The notes beneath the pieces are model-generated. The model did not search any database and was not told the DNA's origin. It saw only the letters and a list, made by a program, of their open reading frames with translations. A stretch of 64,000 nucleotides of DNA from assembly GCA_029931535.1 (NCBI GenBank), contig JAQPZY010001501.1, positions 2,895,001 to 2,959,000 of the forward strand, read 5' to 3'. A program made the position numbers and the translations under genes. Source of the stretch: Margaritifera margaritifera. Lineage: Eukaryota; Mollusca; Bivalvia; Unionida; Margaritiferidae. Positions 22,714 to 30,197 of the stretch are shown in pieces (position 1 is the stretch's first letter; the number at the start of each line of letters is the position of its first letter).

Positions 22714-23136
22714 ATGCCGTTCAACACAGCAAATATCTCTTCTTTGCCGAGTTCATCTCTTCAAGAATTACAAAAACAACCTTTGTGGGTGTGGTGCGGA
22801 GAACGTGTGCCTAAAAATCAAATCGTCTTTTTTTGCCAAATCTTTGTGGTGTATTGTGTCATCGGAGCAGCCATTGCCAATTTGAGTTTGCAACGAGGTG
22901 ACAAACAATTCTGGATCATTTTACTCAACAGTTGCATCGGTTATCTTCTGCCTAGTCCTTCCTTAAAATATAATACGGACAGTAACAACAACAGCAACCA
23001 CAACGGTACGGCCAACGCCAGTCATCCTTCTTCCAGTCACAACAACAGCAACAGCCCTCTTTTGGAACATTTTCAACATCATTCTTCTTTGACCACGAGT
23101 GACTCCTCGGACAAAAAAACCCTCGAACTACTATGA
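22714..23136 (+). CDS. Conserved Polinton membrane protein, intact
   Basis: ATG 22714 lies 5 nt after the integrase stop. The 140-residue protein begins with a Ser/Leu-rich segment, then WVWCGERVPKNQIVFFCQ, a hydrophobic helix (about 45-66), a short loop, and a second helix ending ILLNSCIGYLLPSPSL. It closes with an Asn/Ser/His-rich low-complexity tail. The two-helix core is a recurrent Polinton feature. The function is not known. Its stop overlaps the next start (ATGA), which suggests a compact viral gene order. Confidence 0.7.
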   Translation: MPFNTANISSLPSSSLQELQKQPLWVWCGERVPKNQIVFFCQIFVVYCVIGAAIANLSLQRGDKQFWIILLNSCIGYLLPSPSLKYNTDSNNNSNHNGTANASHPSSSHNNSNSPLLEHFQHHSSLTTSDSSDKKTLELL

Positions 23137-24009
23137 ATAACAAATTTTATTTAACTTTACCGAGTGACAGTTCGATGGACGTGTTTCCCAACAATACCTT
23201 ATGTTGTTTCACAGACAAATTACTTCAGTCCATATAATTGGATCACGAAGCTCATTGGGAAGTGGCTTTGGGAGAAATCATTCATACTACGCAAGCCATG
23301 AATGTGTCTGGAGATCAAACCACTTTTGTCGTCGAAATCCTCAACGAACAAGTGCAAGAACACTTGGACAAAAATGATTCCAAAAGAACAGCACTCGCCA
23401 ATCTTCAATTAAGTATCTATGACATGAGAATTTCTGCGGGGTATTATTTTAGTCCTCGACATTTGGTGGACACCATTGCGGCTATTTTCAATGACCAATT
23501 TGGCAAAGCCCTGGCTAAAACCAAGAAAAAGTGTCCTGATCGAGTATCATGCCATTTCTTATCGCCTCAAAATGCATTTTTCGGACGCTAAAATATTGTC
23601 CATCACTTTTTCTCCTGAGTTGTTTGCAATGTTGGGTGGATACACAAAACTAACTCGTACCAAAGACATCAACAACAACGATCGATCTTACGAGCATTTT
23701 CGCTACATAATCGAATTGAACGAAGGACTGAATTTATTGTTTGTGTACTCCGATGTGGTGGAGTACAACGTGGTGGGATACACAGCCTCTCCGTTAGTGA
23801 GAGTCATTCCTTTCAAAGTGGATTCTGCCGTCGCTGCGTACGAAGAAGGTGGAAACACGTATCACGTTCACCGTGAATTTGCACATCCTCATTATCTTTC
23901 AGTGAGTAAATCGTATTTTGACAGTGTCAACATTAGTATAAAAGGATATCTGGGACAAAGTATTCTATTCACTAAAGGAAAAGTCACGGTGAAACTACAT
24001 TTTGGATAA
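23133..24009 (+). pseudogene. Minor capsid (penton) protein, broken
   Basis: ATG 23133 overlaps the preceding stop. The N-terminus, FYLTLPSDSSMDVFPNNT, is characteristic of Polinton penton proteins. TAA at 23235-23237 interrupts it just before WEVALGEI. A shift near 23530 joins to a frame with LFVYSDVVEYNVVGYTASPL and a C-terminus ending SILFTKGKVTVKLHFG. The length of about 290 residues fits the single-jelly-roll minor capsid protein that forms vertices with the major capsid protein encoded downstream. Confidence 0.85.
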
Positions 24010-24036
24010 AGGTTCTCAAGCGAATTGTAACACAAG

Positions 24037-24480
24037 ATGTATCCTGTGTACCGAGGAGTGGCTCGACAACGAGGACATGGTTTAGGAGATATGTTAAAAT
24101 CTGCTTTTCGGACGGTAGCCCCAATCTTGAAACCCATGGTGACTTGAGAATTGCATGCCTTAAAAGATGCCGCTTTGACACAAGGAAAAGAATTTCTTCA
24201 AAACGTCCTCATCGACAAACAAAATCCTAAAGGAACCTTTATGAGAGTAGGAAAAAATGTGTTGCTGCACACTGGAAAAGATCTTTTTGGTCGCTGAGAG
24301 ACCCCTATAAATTCGCTTCACACTTCTGGCCCTGGCATTACTTCTTCCTCAACGCCACATCAAGGAAAAGGCAGAAAGAGACGTCGACATCCCTTCAGAG
24401 CTCATAAACACGGTGTTCAGAAAAAGAATATGAAAAAAAAAGAACTGTCAGAGAATTATACGTGTTTGATTACTAACTGA
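24037..24480 (+). pseudogene. Small Gly/Lys-rich conserved Polinton protein, two stops
   Basis: ATG 24037 starts MYPVYRGVARQRGHGLGDML, a Gly/Arg-rich opening followed by FRTVAPILKPM, typical of a small protein found between capsid genes in Polintons. TGA near 24145 and TGA near 24296 interrupt a frame that otherwise runs to TGA 24478. The C-terminus has a basic cluster (GRKRRRHPFRAHKHG). A virion-core or penton-associated function is possible but unproven. Confidence 0.6.
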
Positions 24481-24489
24481 GACCAAAAT

Positions 24490-25823
24490 ATGATGCACCG
24501 AGATTCTTGCGAATGTACCAAGTCAAAACTGGATCTGTTTGCCATGCCACCTACCATGATGACGATGCAAGAATCCCAATGGATAGAATTTCATTCAGTA
24601 TCATCTTTAACTACTTCAGCTCCTATCGAATTTGAAATCAATGGACAAACCGAAGATTACATCGATCTGAATAGCAGTCACTTGTACCTGAAACTCAAAG
24701 TGCTCAAAACGGACAACACCAATCCTGGGGCCAATGCCAGAGTAGCTCCCGTCAATAATTTCATGCATTCCTTGTTCAGCTAAGTGGATTTGTAATTGAA
24801 TAACAAACTTGTCAGCAGCAGCAGGGATACTTACCCTTACCGTGCTTACTTGGAAAATCTTTTTACCTACGGAAAAGAAACCAAGAATACCCATCTGGAT
24901 GCTTCCCTGGTATGGAAAACTGACAGCTCTAAAAGGTTCAACGACACAGTACAGTGGTGACTGCAGACGATGCAGATGATAAAGATGATCACAATGTATG
25001 TGGAATTTATCGCCAGTCAAAATCAAATCAGACAAGGGCGCGTTTTAGAACTGATGCATCGTTTGCATTTGGACATGTGGTTGCAAGACAAGTATTTGTT
25101 GAACGGAGTGGATGTACGCCTGAGACTGAATCGCAGTAGTATCGTCTTCCATTTGATAGCTAATGTCAACGAGTACAAAGCCATCATCGAAGAAGCCAGA
25201 CTGTACTGCGCCGTGAAGAAGTCTTACCTAAAGTAGGCAACGACATCCGTCAAACTTTGAGCAGAACCACTGCCAAGTATCCTGTGCGACGAGTGGAAGT
25301 GAAAACGTTTACCATTGCCTCTGATCTCCGATCCAAAGTCGAAGATCATGTGTTCCAAGGACAGCTCCCCTAACGTTTGCTCATCGGCATCGTCAGTAAT
25401 GCATCCCTCAACAGAGCCATCGATCAAAATTCTTTCGACTTTCAACACTTCAATGTCTCCAAGATAGAAGTCACTCGAGATGGTCAGACGTTGTGTAACA
25501 GACTTTTTGAACCTAACTTTGCCCAGAAAAATTACATGAGATCTTACTTGACTCTGTTTGAAGCCACAGGACAGTTAGGAACCAACAGCAGCCACGGCAT
25601 TTCGTACGAGGATTATGCAGGAGGATATGCTTTGTGGGGATTTGATTTCATTCCCGACCAAGGCAGCGACGAAGGACATTTCCACCCTATAAAATCAGGC
25701 CAACTTCGTGTGGAACTTCAGTTTGCCACAGCTCTGGCTAACACTTTGAACGTCATCTTGTATGCAGAATTTGACAATACTCTGGAAATCAATAGTTGGA
25801 GAGAAGTGATTCTAGACTATTAG
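24490..25823 (+). pseudogene. MCP: Major capsid protein (double jelly-roll), broken
   Basis: ATG 24490 opens with ECTKSKLDLFAMPPTMMTMQ and WIEFHSVSSLTTSAPIEFEI, then DYIDLNSSHLYLKLKV and APVNNFMHSLFS, the standard N-terminal half of Polinton capsid proteins. TAA at 24781 and a second TAA 12 nt later replace codons before and within the usual Q-V-D and Q-L-N. Shifts near 24960 and 25230-25370 separate the middle part (FIASQNQIRQGRVLE; WLQDKYLLNGVDVRLRLNRS) from the C-terminus (EDYAGGYALWGFDFIPDQ; RVELQFATAL; EINSWREVILDY). The ancestral length would be about 440 residues. The fold is inferred from family knowledge. Confidence 0.9.
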
Positions 25824-25828
25824 AAAAG

Positions 25829-26287
25829 ATGCAACACGTAGAACCAATGGAGATAGAAGATGAGAGATTTTGTGATCTAGAATCACCACAGCAGTCACAA
25901 ACCACCAGTAAAGAAGAAGAGAAAAGTAGTGTTACAATGTTTACTGGATTTATGCAATGTAGATGGCCAGAACAAGAACAACATTTAGTCTCCTGTTTTG
26001 CTACGGGCATGGCTAAAGGAATTACAGCCCTGACTAGAGAACAAAATTGTTATGGATGTCAAATCAATCATCTGAGTCAGAAGCAACACGACAAATGTTT
26101 GATGATGAGTGCGGAAGAAAAATTGGACTAGTATCTGGATGAGGCATGGTCTCTAATTTCAGAAGGAAAGATGTTGAGAAAGTGGCATAAAGACTTGCAG
26201 GATCGTTCCTCACCTCCATTGACTTCTGTGGAGACCCAACGCATCGAAGCGCTCTTGCAACAGAGTACAGAGACTACCCGTTCATAG
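25829..26287 (+). pseudogene. Conserved CxxC/His Polinton protein, two stops
   Basis: ATG 25829 follows the capsid stop by five bases. The N-terminus is acidic. Then comes MFTGFMQCRW and the conserved block QNCYGCQINHLSQKQHDKC, with Cys and His residues spaced as if to bind zinc. TAG at 26129 interrupts the frame, which continues YLDEAWSLISEGKML and ends at TAG 26285-26287. This protein recurs beside the protease in many Polintons. Its role is not known. Confidence 0.65.
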
Positions 26288-26356
26288 ACTTACTTGACAG
26301 ACATATGCAAGCATAAAGTCAAGTGTAAATTGATGACTTATCATTACCTGTGAAAA

Positions 26357-26922
26357 ATGCAAACCTGGGAACTTCATTACCTGTTGACTCGCAATTCGTA
26401 CACCTCTTCTTGGAATCCTGTGGTGTGTGCTAAAGATGAACTTCCACATCACAAACCTAAAGACATTCAAGCCTATGTCATGAATACCGACGACAGTGAT
26501 GGATCAGGAACCCATTGGGTGGCAGTGAACTTTCAAAACGATCACAGTGTGGAATATTTTGATTCTTATGGATTACCTCCTTTGGAAGACGACATCATTG
26601 ACTTTATGAGAAGAAATGTTGTCTCCACTCGATACAGTAATGTCAGATTACAAGGATCAGATTATATGGTGTGTGGACAATTTTGTGTGTATTTTCTTCA
26701 TCAACGCAGTCTTGGATTTCCCTTAGAACATTTATGACTTGTTATGATAGGGAGTACGCTAGAAACGATGCTGAAGTAGAAAGATGGTTTTGTGAATATT
26801 ATGGTTATCTTTTGTCTTTAGCTCAGAAACGTAGTGTACATCGAGGGCAAAATGATTTTAAACAGAGGAAGTCCAGTTTGACTTCACAACGTTGTAAACC
26901 CTGTAAATTCGTTCATGTTTAA
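26357..26922 (+). pseudogene. PRO: Adenovirus-type maturation cysteine protease, frameshifted
   Basis: ATG 26357 starts MQTWELHYLL. Catalytic residues are visible: His in GTHWVAV (about residue 53), the acidic residue in VEYFDSYG (about residue 69), and Cys in GQFCVYFL (about residue 111), all in the order of the adenain (C5) family. A shift near 26735 joins to the frame with YARNDAEVERWFCEYYG, which ends at TAA 26920. The enzyme would cleave capsid precursors during virion maturation. The catalytic core is uninterrupted. Confidence 0.85.
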
Positions 26923-27109
26923 TAATGTGTGTTTGTATTTTGTGCTAGATAAGCTTCTTCTTGTTGATTAAAAAATGTTGATTTTTGAAAAAAATGGTGT
27001 TGTGTTGTTTATTAATTGAAAACAAATGGAATGTATATGCTCTTTCACCCTCTCTCTCTATCGATCTGAGGTACCTACTCTTTCACATTTATCTCTATCG
27101 ATCTGAGTC
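26923..27109. other. Boundary between core genes and right-end cassettes
   Basis: Non-coding. It contains a short repeat, TCTCTATCGATCTGAG, at about 27053 and 27091 (two copies, 38 bp apart), directly before the first right-end promoter. No stem-loop of histone type follows the protease gene. Confidence 0.55.
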
Positions 27110-27196
27110 ATGTTTTCCATTGCGTCCGCGCTTCCAGCATAAAAAGCGATGCGTTTGCCAGTCGGGTCACTCTCGTTTAGTTGTCAACACCTCAAC
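27110..27196 (+). promoter_or_regulatory. Right-end promoter copy 1
   Basis: ATGTTTTCC, then TGCGTCCGCGCTTCCAGC, then the TATA-like CATAAAAAGCG (27139-27149), GCGTTTGCCAGT and TTGTCAAC. The same blocks in the same order occur at 28001-28089 and 28819-28906, so the three right-end genes share a duplicated promoter. Confidence 0.75.
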
Positions 27197-27594
27197 ATGA
27201 CTGCGAATATTAGTAAGCTGAATGAAGCGATGGTGAACATGCAGCGGGTTAGACATAACATGATTCAGAAGAACCCAGAGAAGAAAACGATGATCTTCCT
27301 GCAAATGGCCCAAGATCTGGTGGAAAAAGTTTTGCAAGAAGAGATCATCAGGGACAGAGCGGAATGGGAGGAGAGACAAAGACTGCAGCAGCAACAAAGG
27401 CAGCAACAGCTACAACAATAACTCTTGCAGCAGCAGAAGAAGTAGCAACAAGAAGGAGAAGTGTTCTGTAAGATGGACTGTGAGGAGTTTGCCTTCTCCT
27501 TCACAGGGAAGCGCCCTTGTCCGGCGGCGGTGAGACCAGTAGTGAAACGTGGCCGTCGTGCCAGATACAAAAATTCTCACAAAACACCCCCAAC
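27197..27594 (+). pseudogene. Right-end Polinton gene B, two stops
   Basis: ATG 27197 opens MTANISKLNEAMVNMQRVRH and a helical segment with LQMAQDLVEKVLQEE, then a Gln run. TAA 27419 and TAG near 27448 fall inside Gln/Lys-rich sequence and the same frame continues with CKMDCEEFAFSF, GKRPCP and a basic end, KRGRRARYK. No stop is seen before the stem-loop at 27595, so the original stop has probably been lost. MDCEE resembles an LxCxE-type Rb-binding motif with Met in place of Leu; this is a weak hint only. The helical core resembles gene D. Confidence 0.6.
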
Positions 27595-27610
27595 GGTCCT
27601 TTTCAGGGCC
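27595..27610 (+). promoter_or_regulatory. Histone-type 3' stem-loop 2
   Basis: GGTCCTTTTCAGGGCC: six pairs with one G-U and the UUUC loop, preceded by CCCCCAAC and followed by ACCCACATCTC and TTGAAAAGA as a candidate U7 site. The downstream 100 bp are similar to the right TIR. Confidence 0.85.
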
Positions 27611-28000
27611 ACCCACATCTCTTTGAAAAGATTACTCTATGATTGCCTAAAAAATTAGTGTGTTTATATGTTGAGTGTAGGTTTGTGTCTGTTTTTGTCT
27701 TTTTCCCCCCAAAACCTAAAAATTCCCTTTCCCTTTCCCTTGTGTGTTTGTAGAGTGTGTTTCTACAGAGTATGTCTATTAACACTCCCTTTCCCTTGTG
27801 TGTTTGTAGAGTGTGTTTCTACAGAGTATGTCTATTAACACTCCTTTTCCCTTGTGTGTTTGTAGAGTGTGTTTCTACAGAGTATGTCTATTAACACTCC
27901 CTTTCCCTTGTGTAAAAAAGTAAAAGTGTTTTCTTTTAGGTCCGTGCACTTGGTGTTTGTGTTTTTCTTTATGTGTAGGTTGTATTTTCTGGTGTGAGGG
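27611..28000. other. Spacer between right-end genes B and C
   Basis: The first part repeats the inner TIR sequence (TGTTGAGTGTA, TTTGTGTCTG). The middle is the 56-bp tandem repeat at 27731-27914. The end leads into the second promoter copy. No coding sequence was seen. Confidence 0.6.
27731..27914. repeat. 56-bp tandem repeat, 3.3 copies
   Basis: Three nearly identical 56-bp units begin at 27731, 27787 and 27843, each CCCTTTCCCTTGTGTGTTTG... to ATTAACACT, with a partial fourth unit from 27899. The copies are almost identical, so the duplication is recent relative to the decay of the genes. Confidence 0.9.
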
Positions 28001-28089
28001 ATGTTTTCCTTCACGTCCGTGATATAAGTATATAAAGCGGTGCGTTCACCAGTTGGGCTACCCCGCTGACTTGTCAACAACAAGAAAAA
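28001..28089 (+). promoter_or_regulatory. Right-end promoter copy 2
   Basis: ATGTTTTCCTTCACGTCCGT, TATA box TATATAAAGCGG (28029-28040), GCGTTCACCAGTTGGGC and TTGTCAAC precede ATG 28090. It is colinear with copies at 27110 and 28819. Confidence 0.8.
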
Positions 28090-28513
28090 ATGAGCAGCCG
28101 TAGAACGGAAAAGCTTCGAGAAATTCAAGTTTACCTAGAGCATGTTCGTCGTTTGATGGATGAACTGGTCCTCATCACGCTGGAGGAATAGGTAAAGGAC
28201 TAGAAAAATTAGAAAGAAGAAGAGGAGAAGAAAAAGAGGGTGCGGCCTCATCTGATGATGCTTGCCCAACTGTGCCGTGAAACCTATGCAGAGACCACAG
28301 CCACAGCAACCTCCACAACAGCATCCACAAGCTCACTGGGTGTATAAGAGGAGAAGGCAAACCTTCATTGTCCCTGCCACTGAGGATTGGGAATGTGAAA
28401 CCACCCAGCCTCATTCTGCTTTTCCCATCTCCAGCAGTCCCTGGTGTGGAGATCGATGGAGTGGAAGATGTGCGGTTTGTGGGGTTAGACCTGAGAGGTG
28501 CGGGCATCTCTAG
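28090..28513 (+). pseudogene. Right-end Polinton gene C, broken
   Basis: ATG 28090 begins MSSRRTEKLREIQVYLEHVR, a charged helix. TAG at about 28189 and further stops and shifts follow, through a Glu/Lys-rich stretch. From about 28262 another frame is open to TAG 28511-28513 and encodes a Gln/Pro/His-rich stretch, then WVYKRRRQTFIVPATEDWEC. A histone-type stem-loop begins 21 nt after this stop. No family is recognised. Confidence 0.55.
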
Positions 28514-28533
28514 GTGAACTTGAAAAACCAAAC

Positions 28534-28549
28534 GGCTCTTTTCAGAGCT
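28534..28549 (+). promoter_or_regulatory. Histone-type 3' stem-loop 3
   Basis: GGCTCTTTTCAGAGCT, preceded by AAAAACCAAAC. Apart from the last base (T for C, still a G-U pair) this equals the sea-urchin-type histone consensus AACGGCTCTTTTCAGAGCC. It is followed by ACACACATTTC and TTAGAAATC. Confidence 0.88.
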
Positions 28550-28818
28550 ACACACATTTCTTAGAAATCTTATTTGCTTAAAAATGTTGTGTTTGTATGT
28601 TGAGTGTATGTTTGTGTCTGTCTTTGTCTTTTTTCGCACTCAAAAAAATCTCTTTCCCTTCTGAAAAAAATGTATGTATGGTGTATGTTTGTATAGAGTA
28701 TGTTTGTATAGAGTGTGTCTATAAACACTCCTATACCCTTCCTATGTTAAAAATACTTTCTTTTAGGTCTGCGCACTTGGTGTGTTTTGTGTGTAAGAGG
28801 TTTTTTGTATTTTGGGGA
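28550..28818. other. Spacer between right-end genes C and D
   Basis: Again TIR-like sequence (GTTGAGTGTATG, TTTGTGTCTGTC) followed by degenerate relatives of the 56-bp repeat (TTTGTATAGAGTATG, TGTCTATAAACACTCC). No coding sequence was seen. Confidence 0.6.
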
Positions 28819-28906
28819 ATGTTTTCCTTCACGTCCGTGCTTCCAGCATATAAAGCGACGCATTCACCATTTGCGCCATTCATCGTCAACTGAAAAGAAG
28901 ACTAAA
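28819..28906 (+). promoter_or_regulatory. Right-end promoter copy 3
   Basis: ATGTTTTCCTTCACGTCCGT, GCTTCCAGC, TATA box CATATAAAGCG (28847-28857) and GCATTCACCATTTGCGCC precede ATG 28907. It is colinear with copies 1 and 2. Confidence 0.8.
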
Positions 28907-29516
28907 ATGACAACAGTGGAGAATTTGCAGGAAGCCTGGGATGGGATGGTGGGGGTAGAGTGTCTCCTAGAAAAAATAGAGTACTATTGGAGTTAACCAG
29001 TTACCCTACCCTATGTGACAAGGCAAGTGTCAGGCCTGAAAACAGCCAAGAGCCTCGTCCATGAAGTTATGGAGGAGGAAGCGATGAAATTGAAGGCAAC
29101 CTCGGTAGTTAAACCCTGTCAAGTGGGGATATGAAAATAACCGCTAGATTGGATGGTAGGGGTGAATTATTTGCTCCAACAGATAGAGGCCCGCACAGAT
29201 TGATATCACCCACCCCTCAGAAGTGTCAGAAGGAAAGCAGCTGCCTTGAACAGAGCTCAGAACCTTGCCAGGAATATGATGGAAGAAGAAGTGGCTAAAA
29301 TTAAGTCTACCTGGGCTAAGGAAAGAATGGTGAAGGAGCAGGAGAGAAACCAACAAGACTTCGATCGTCTCAACGAGAACTGGATGAAGATCCAAGACAA
29401 GTTGAGGAAATTGGGCCATACCGACTGGCTCCCTGATCCACCGAAGAAGAAGAAGTTTCACGTCCTAGGCTTCCTGAAGAAATGGTGGTCAGGGAGGAAC
29501 AAGAAAAAACTGCAAC
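28907..29516 (+). pseudogene. Right-end Polinton gene D with internal duplication, broken
   Basis: ATG 28907 starts MTTVENLQEAWDGMVGVECL and stops at about 28994. Coding-like sequence continues with LKTAKSLVHEVMEEEAMKLK. A second, diverged copy of the same block follows from about 29145, DGMVGVNYLLQQIEA and LNRAQNLARNMMEEEVAKIK, so the gene holds an internal duplication of about 70 codons. The open frame from 29246 encodes a charged helix and the basic C-terminus PPKKKKFHVLGFLKKWW. That frame runs through the stem-loop to 29572, so the original stop, probably just before it, is missing. Confidence 0.55.
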
Positions 29517-29766
29517 GGCCCTTTTCAGGGCCACCCACATCTCTTAGAAAAGATTACTGCATGATTGCCTAAAAACAATTGGTGTGTTTGTATGTTGAGT
29601 GTATGTTTGTTTGTGTATGTGTCTATTCTGTCTTCATCAACACTTCTGTTCCATAAAATACATCTGTCCCCATAAACACTTCTGTCCCCCAAGTACCCTC
29701 TAAATGTTAATTTCCCATTGTCCCCCAAGTGTCTCCTTCTTCCCCATGTTCCCTCCCTATAATACT
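29505..29766 (-). repeat. Right terminal inverted repeat
   Basis: Its outer end, read inward on the minus strand, is AGTATTATAGGGAGGG. Reading inward on the minus strand it contains the GGGGACAG minisatellite (fewer units than on the left), TGTTTGTATGTTGAGTGTATG in reverse complement, and the stem-loop. It pairs with 10499-10778. Confidence 0.9.
29517..29532 (+). promoter_or_regulatory. Histone-type 3' stem-loop 4, inside the right TIR
   Basis: GGCCCTTTTCAGGGCC: six Watson-Crick pairs and a UUUC loop, preceded by TGCAAC and followed by ACCCACATCTC and TTAGAAAAGA. This is the best-formed copy, at the inner edge of the TIR and directed outward. Confidence 0.88.
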
Positions 29767-29772
29767 TTGCTC
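29767..29772. repeat. Polinton target-site duplication, right
   Basis: TTGCTC, identical to 10493-10498. The sequence after it (TTTCATAAAATGAGGAATC) continues the paralogous repeat seen without an insertion at 8686-8830. Confidence 0.9.
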
Positions 29773-30035
29773 TTTCATAAAATGAGGAATCATACTAATT
29801 AAAAAATAATATAAATTAAAAAAACTATATGCATGTTGTTATATTTGAAATAAAATTCCTTTGCACATTCTGTTCCGAAAAACTGCTTAATTTTCTTACC
29901 AAGGCTTGATAATTTATTAAATGTGTTTCTGTATGCGCTAATTATTTCACCGGTCCTGAGAAAAACAGCTCTCTCAAAGTAGTGACCAATACTTTTGTGA
30001 AAGCTTCTTTTGAATATAAATGAGCTTGGATTTAG

Positions 30036-30197
30036 TAAATGGTGGCTGGAGCACGTGGGGAACATGGAGTCAGTGCACGTGCGACACAGGGACACAAACC
30101 CAATACCGAGAGTGTAACAATCCAGCACCAGCTTTGGGTGGTGTTGATTGTGTGGGCCAATGGTTTGAACAGTCATCGTGCACGGACCAATGCACTG
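30036..30197 (+). CDS. Host exon 2: TSP1 domain 2, GC donor
   Basis: A 162-nt phase 1-1 exon after acceptor GGATTTAG. It encodes [42 protein letters not shown]. The position matching the other exons' donors reads G|GCAAGT, a strong match to the minor GC-AG donor class, rather than GT. It is most similar to domains 1 and 3, indicating local exon duplication. Confidence 0.85.

Larger units (their letters stand above)
10499..29766 (+). mobile_element. Polinton/Maverick (adintovirus-like) element, 19.3 kb, decayed
   Basis: A complete element bounded by inverted repeats and a 6-bp target duplication. It carries the hallmark set: protein-primed polymerase B, rve integrase with chromodomain, FtsK/A32-like ATPase, adenovirus-type protease, and major and minor capsid proteins. 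It also holds small structural genes, a BIR gene, a zinc-knuckle gene and small terminal genes. Polintons are self-synthesising integrating DNA elements that behave as endogenous viruses. Most genes are broken, so this copy is very unlikely to be autonomous. Confidence 0.95.
9615..30035 (+). other. Host intron containing the Polinton
   Basis: The intron runs from the GTAAGC donor after exon 1 to the TTTAG acceptor before exon 2. It is about 20.4 kb, of which 19,268 bp is the Polinton. Without it the intron would be about 1.1 kb. Element and host gene have the same main coding direction. Confidence 0.75.

Noticed and set aside
27595..28549. Fragment of a host histone gene cluster
   Set aside because: No histone-fold coding sequence lies near any of the stem-loops. 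The upstream ORFs are different in each case, and one copy is shared by both TIRs.
28175..28639. 154-codon minus-strand ORF
   Set aside because: It crosses the stem-loop and gene C on the opposite strand with low-complexity composition and has no domain.
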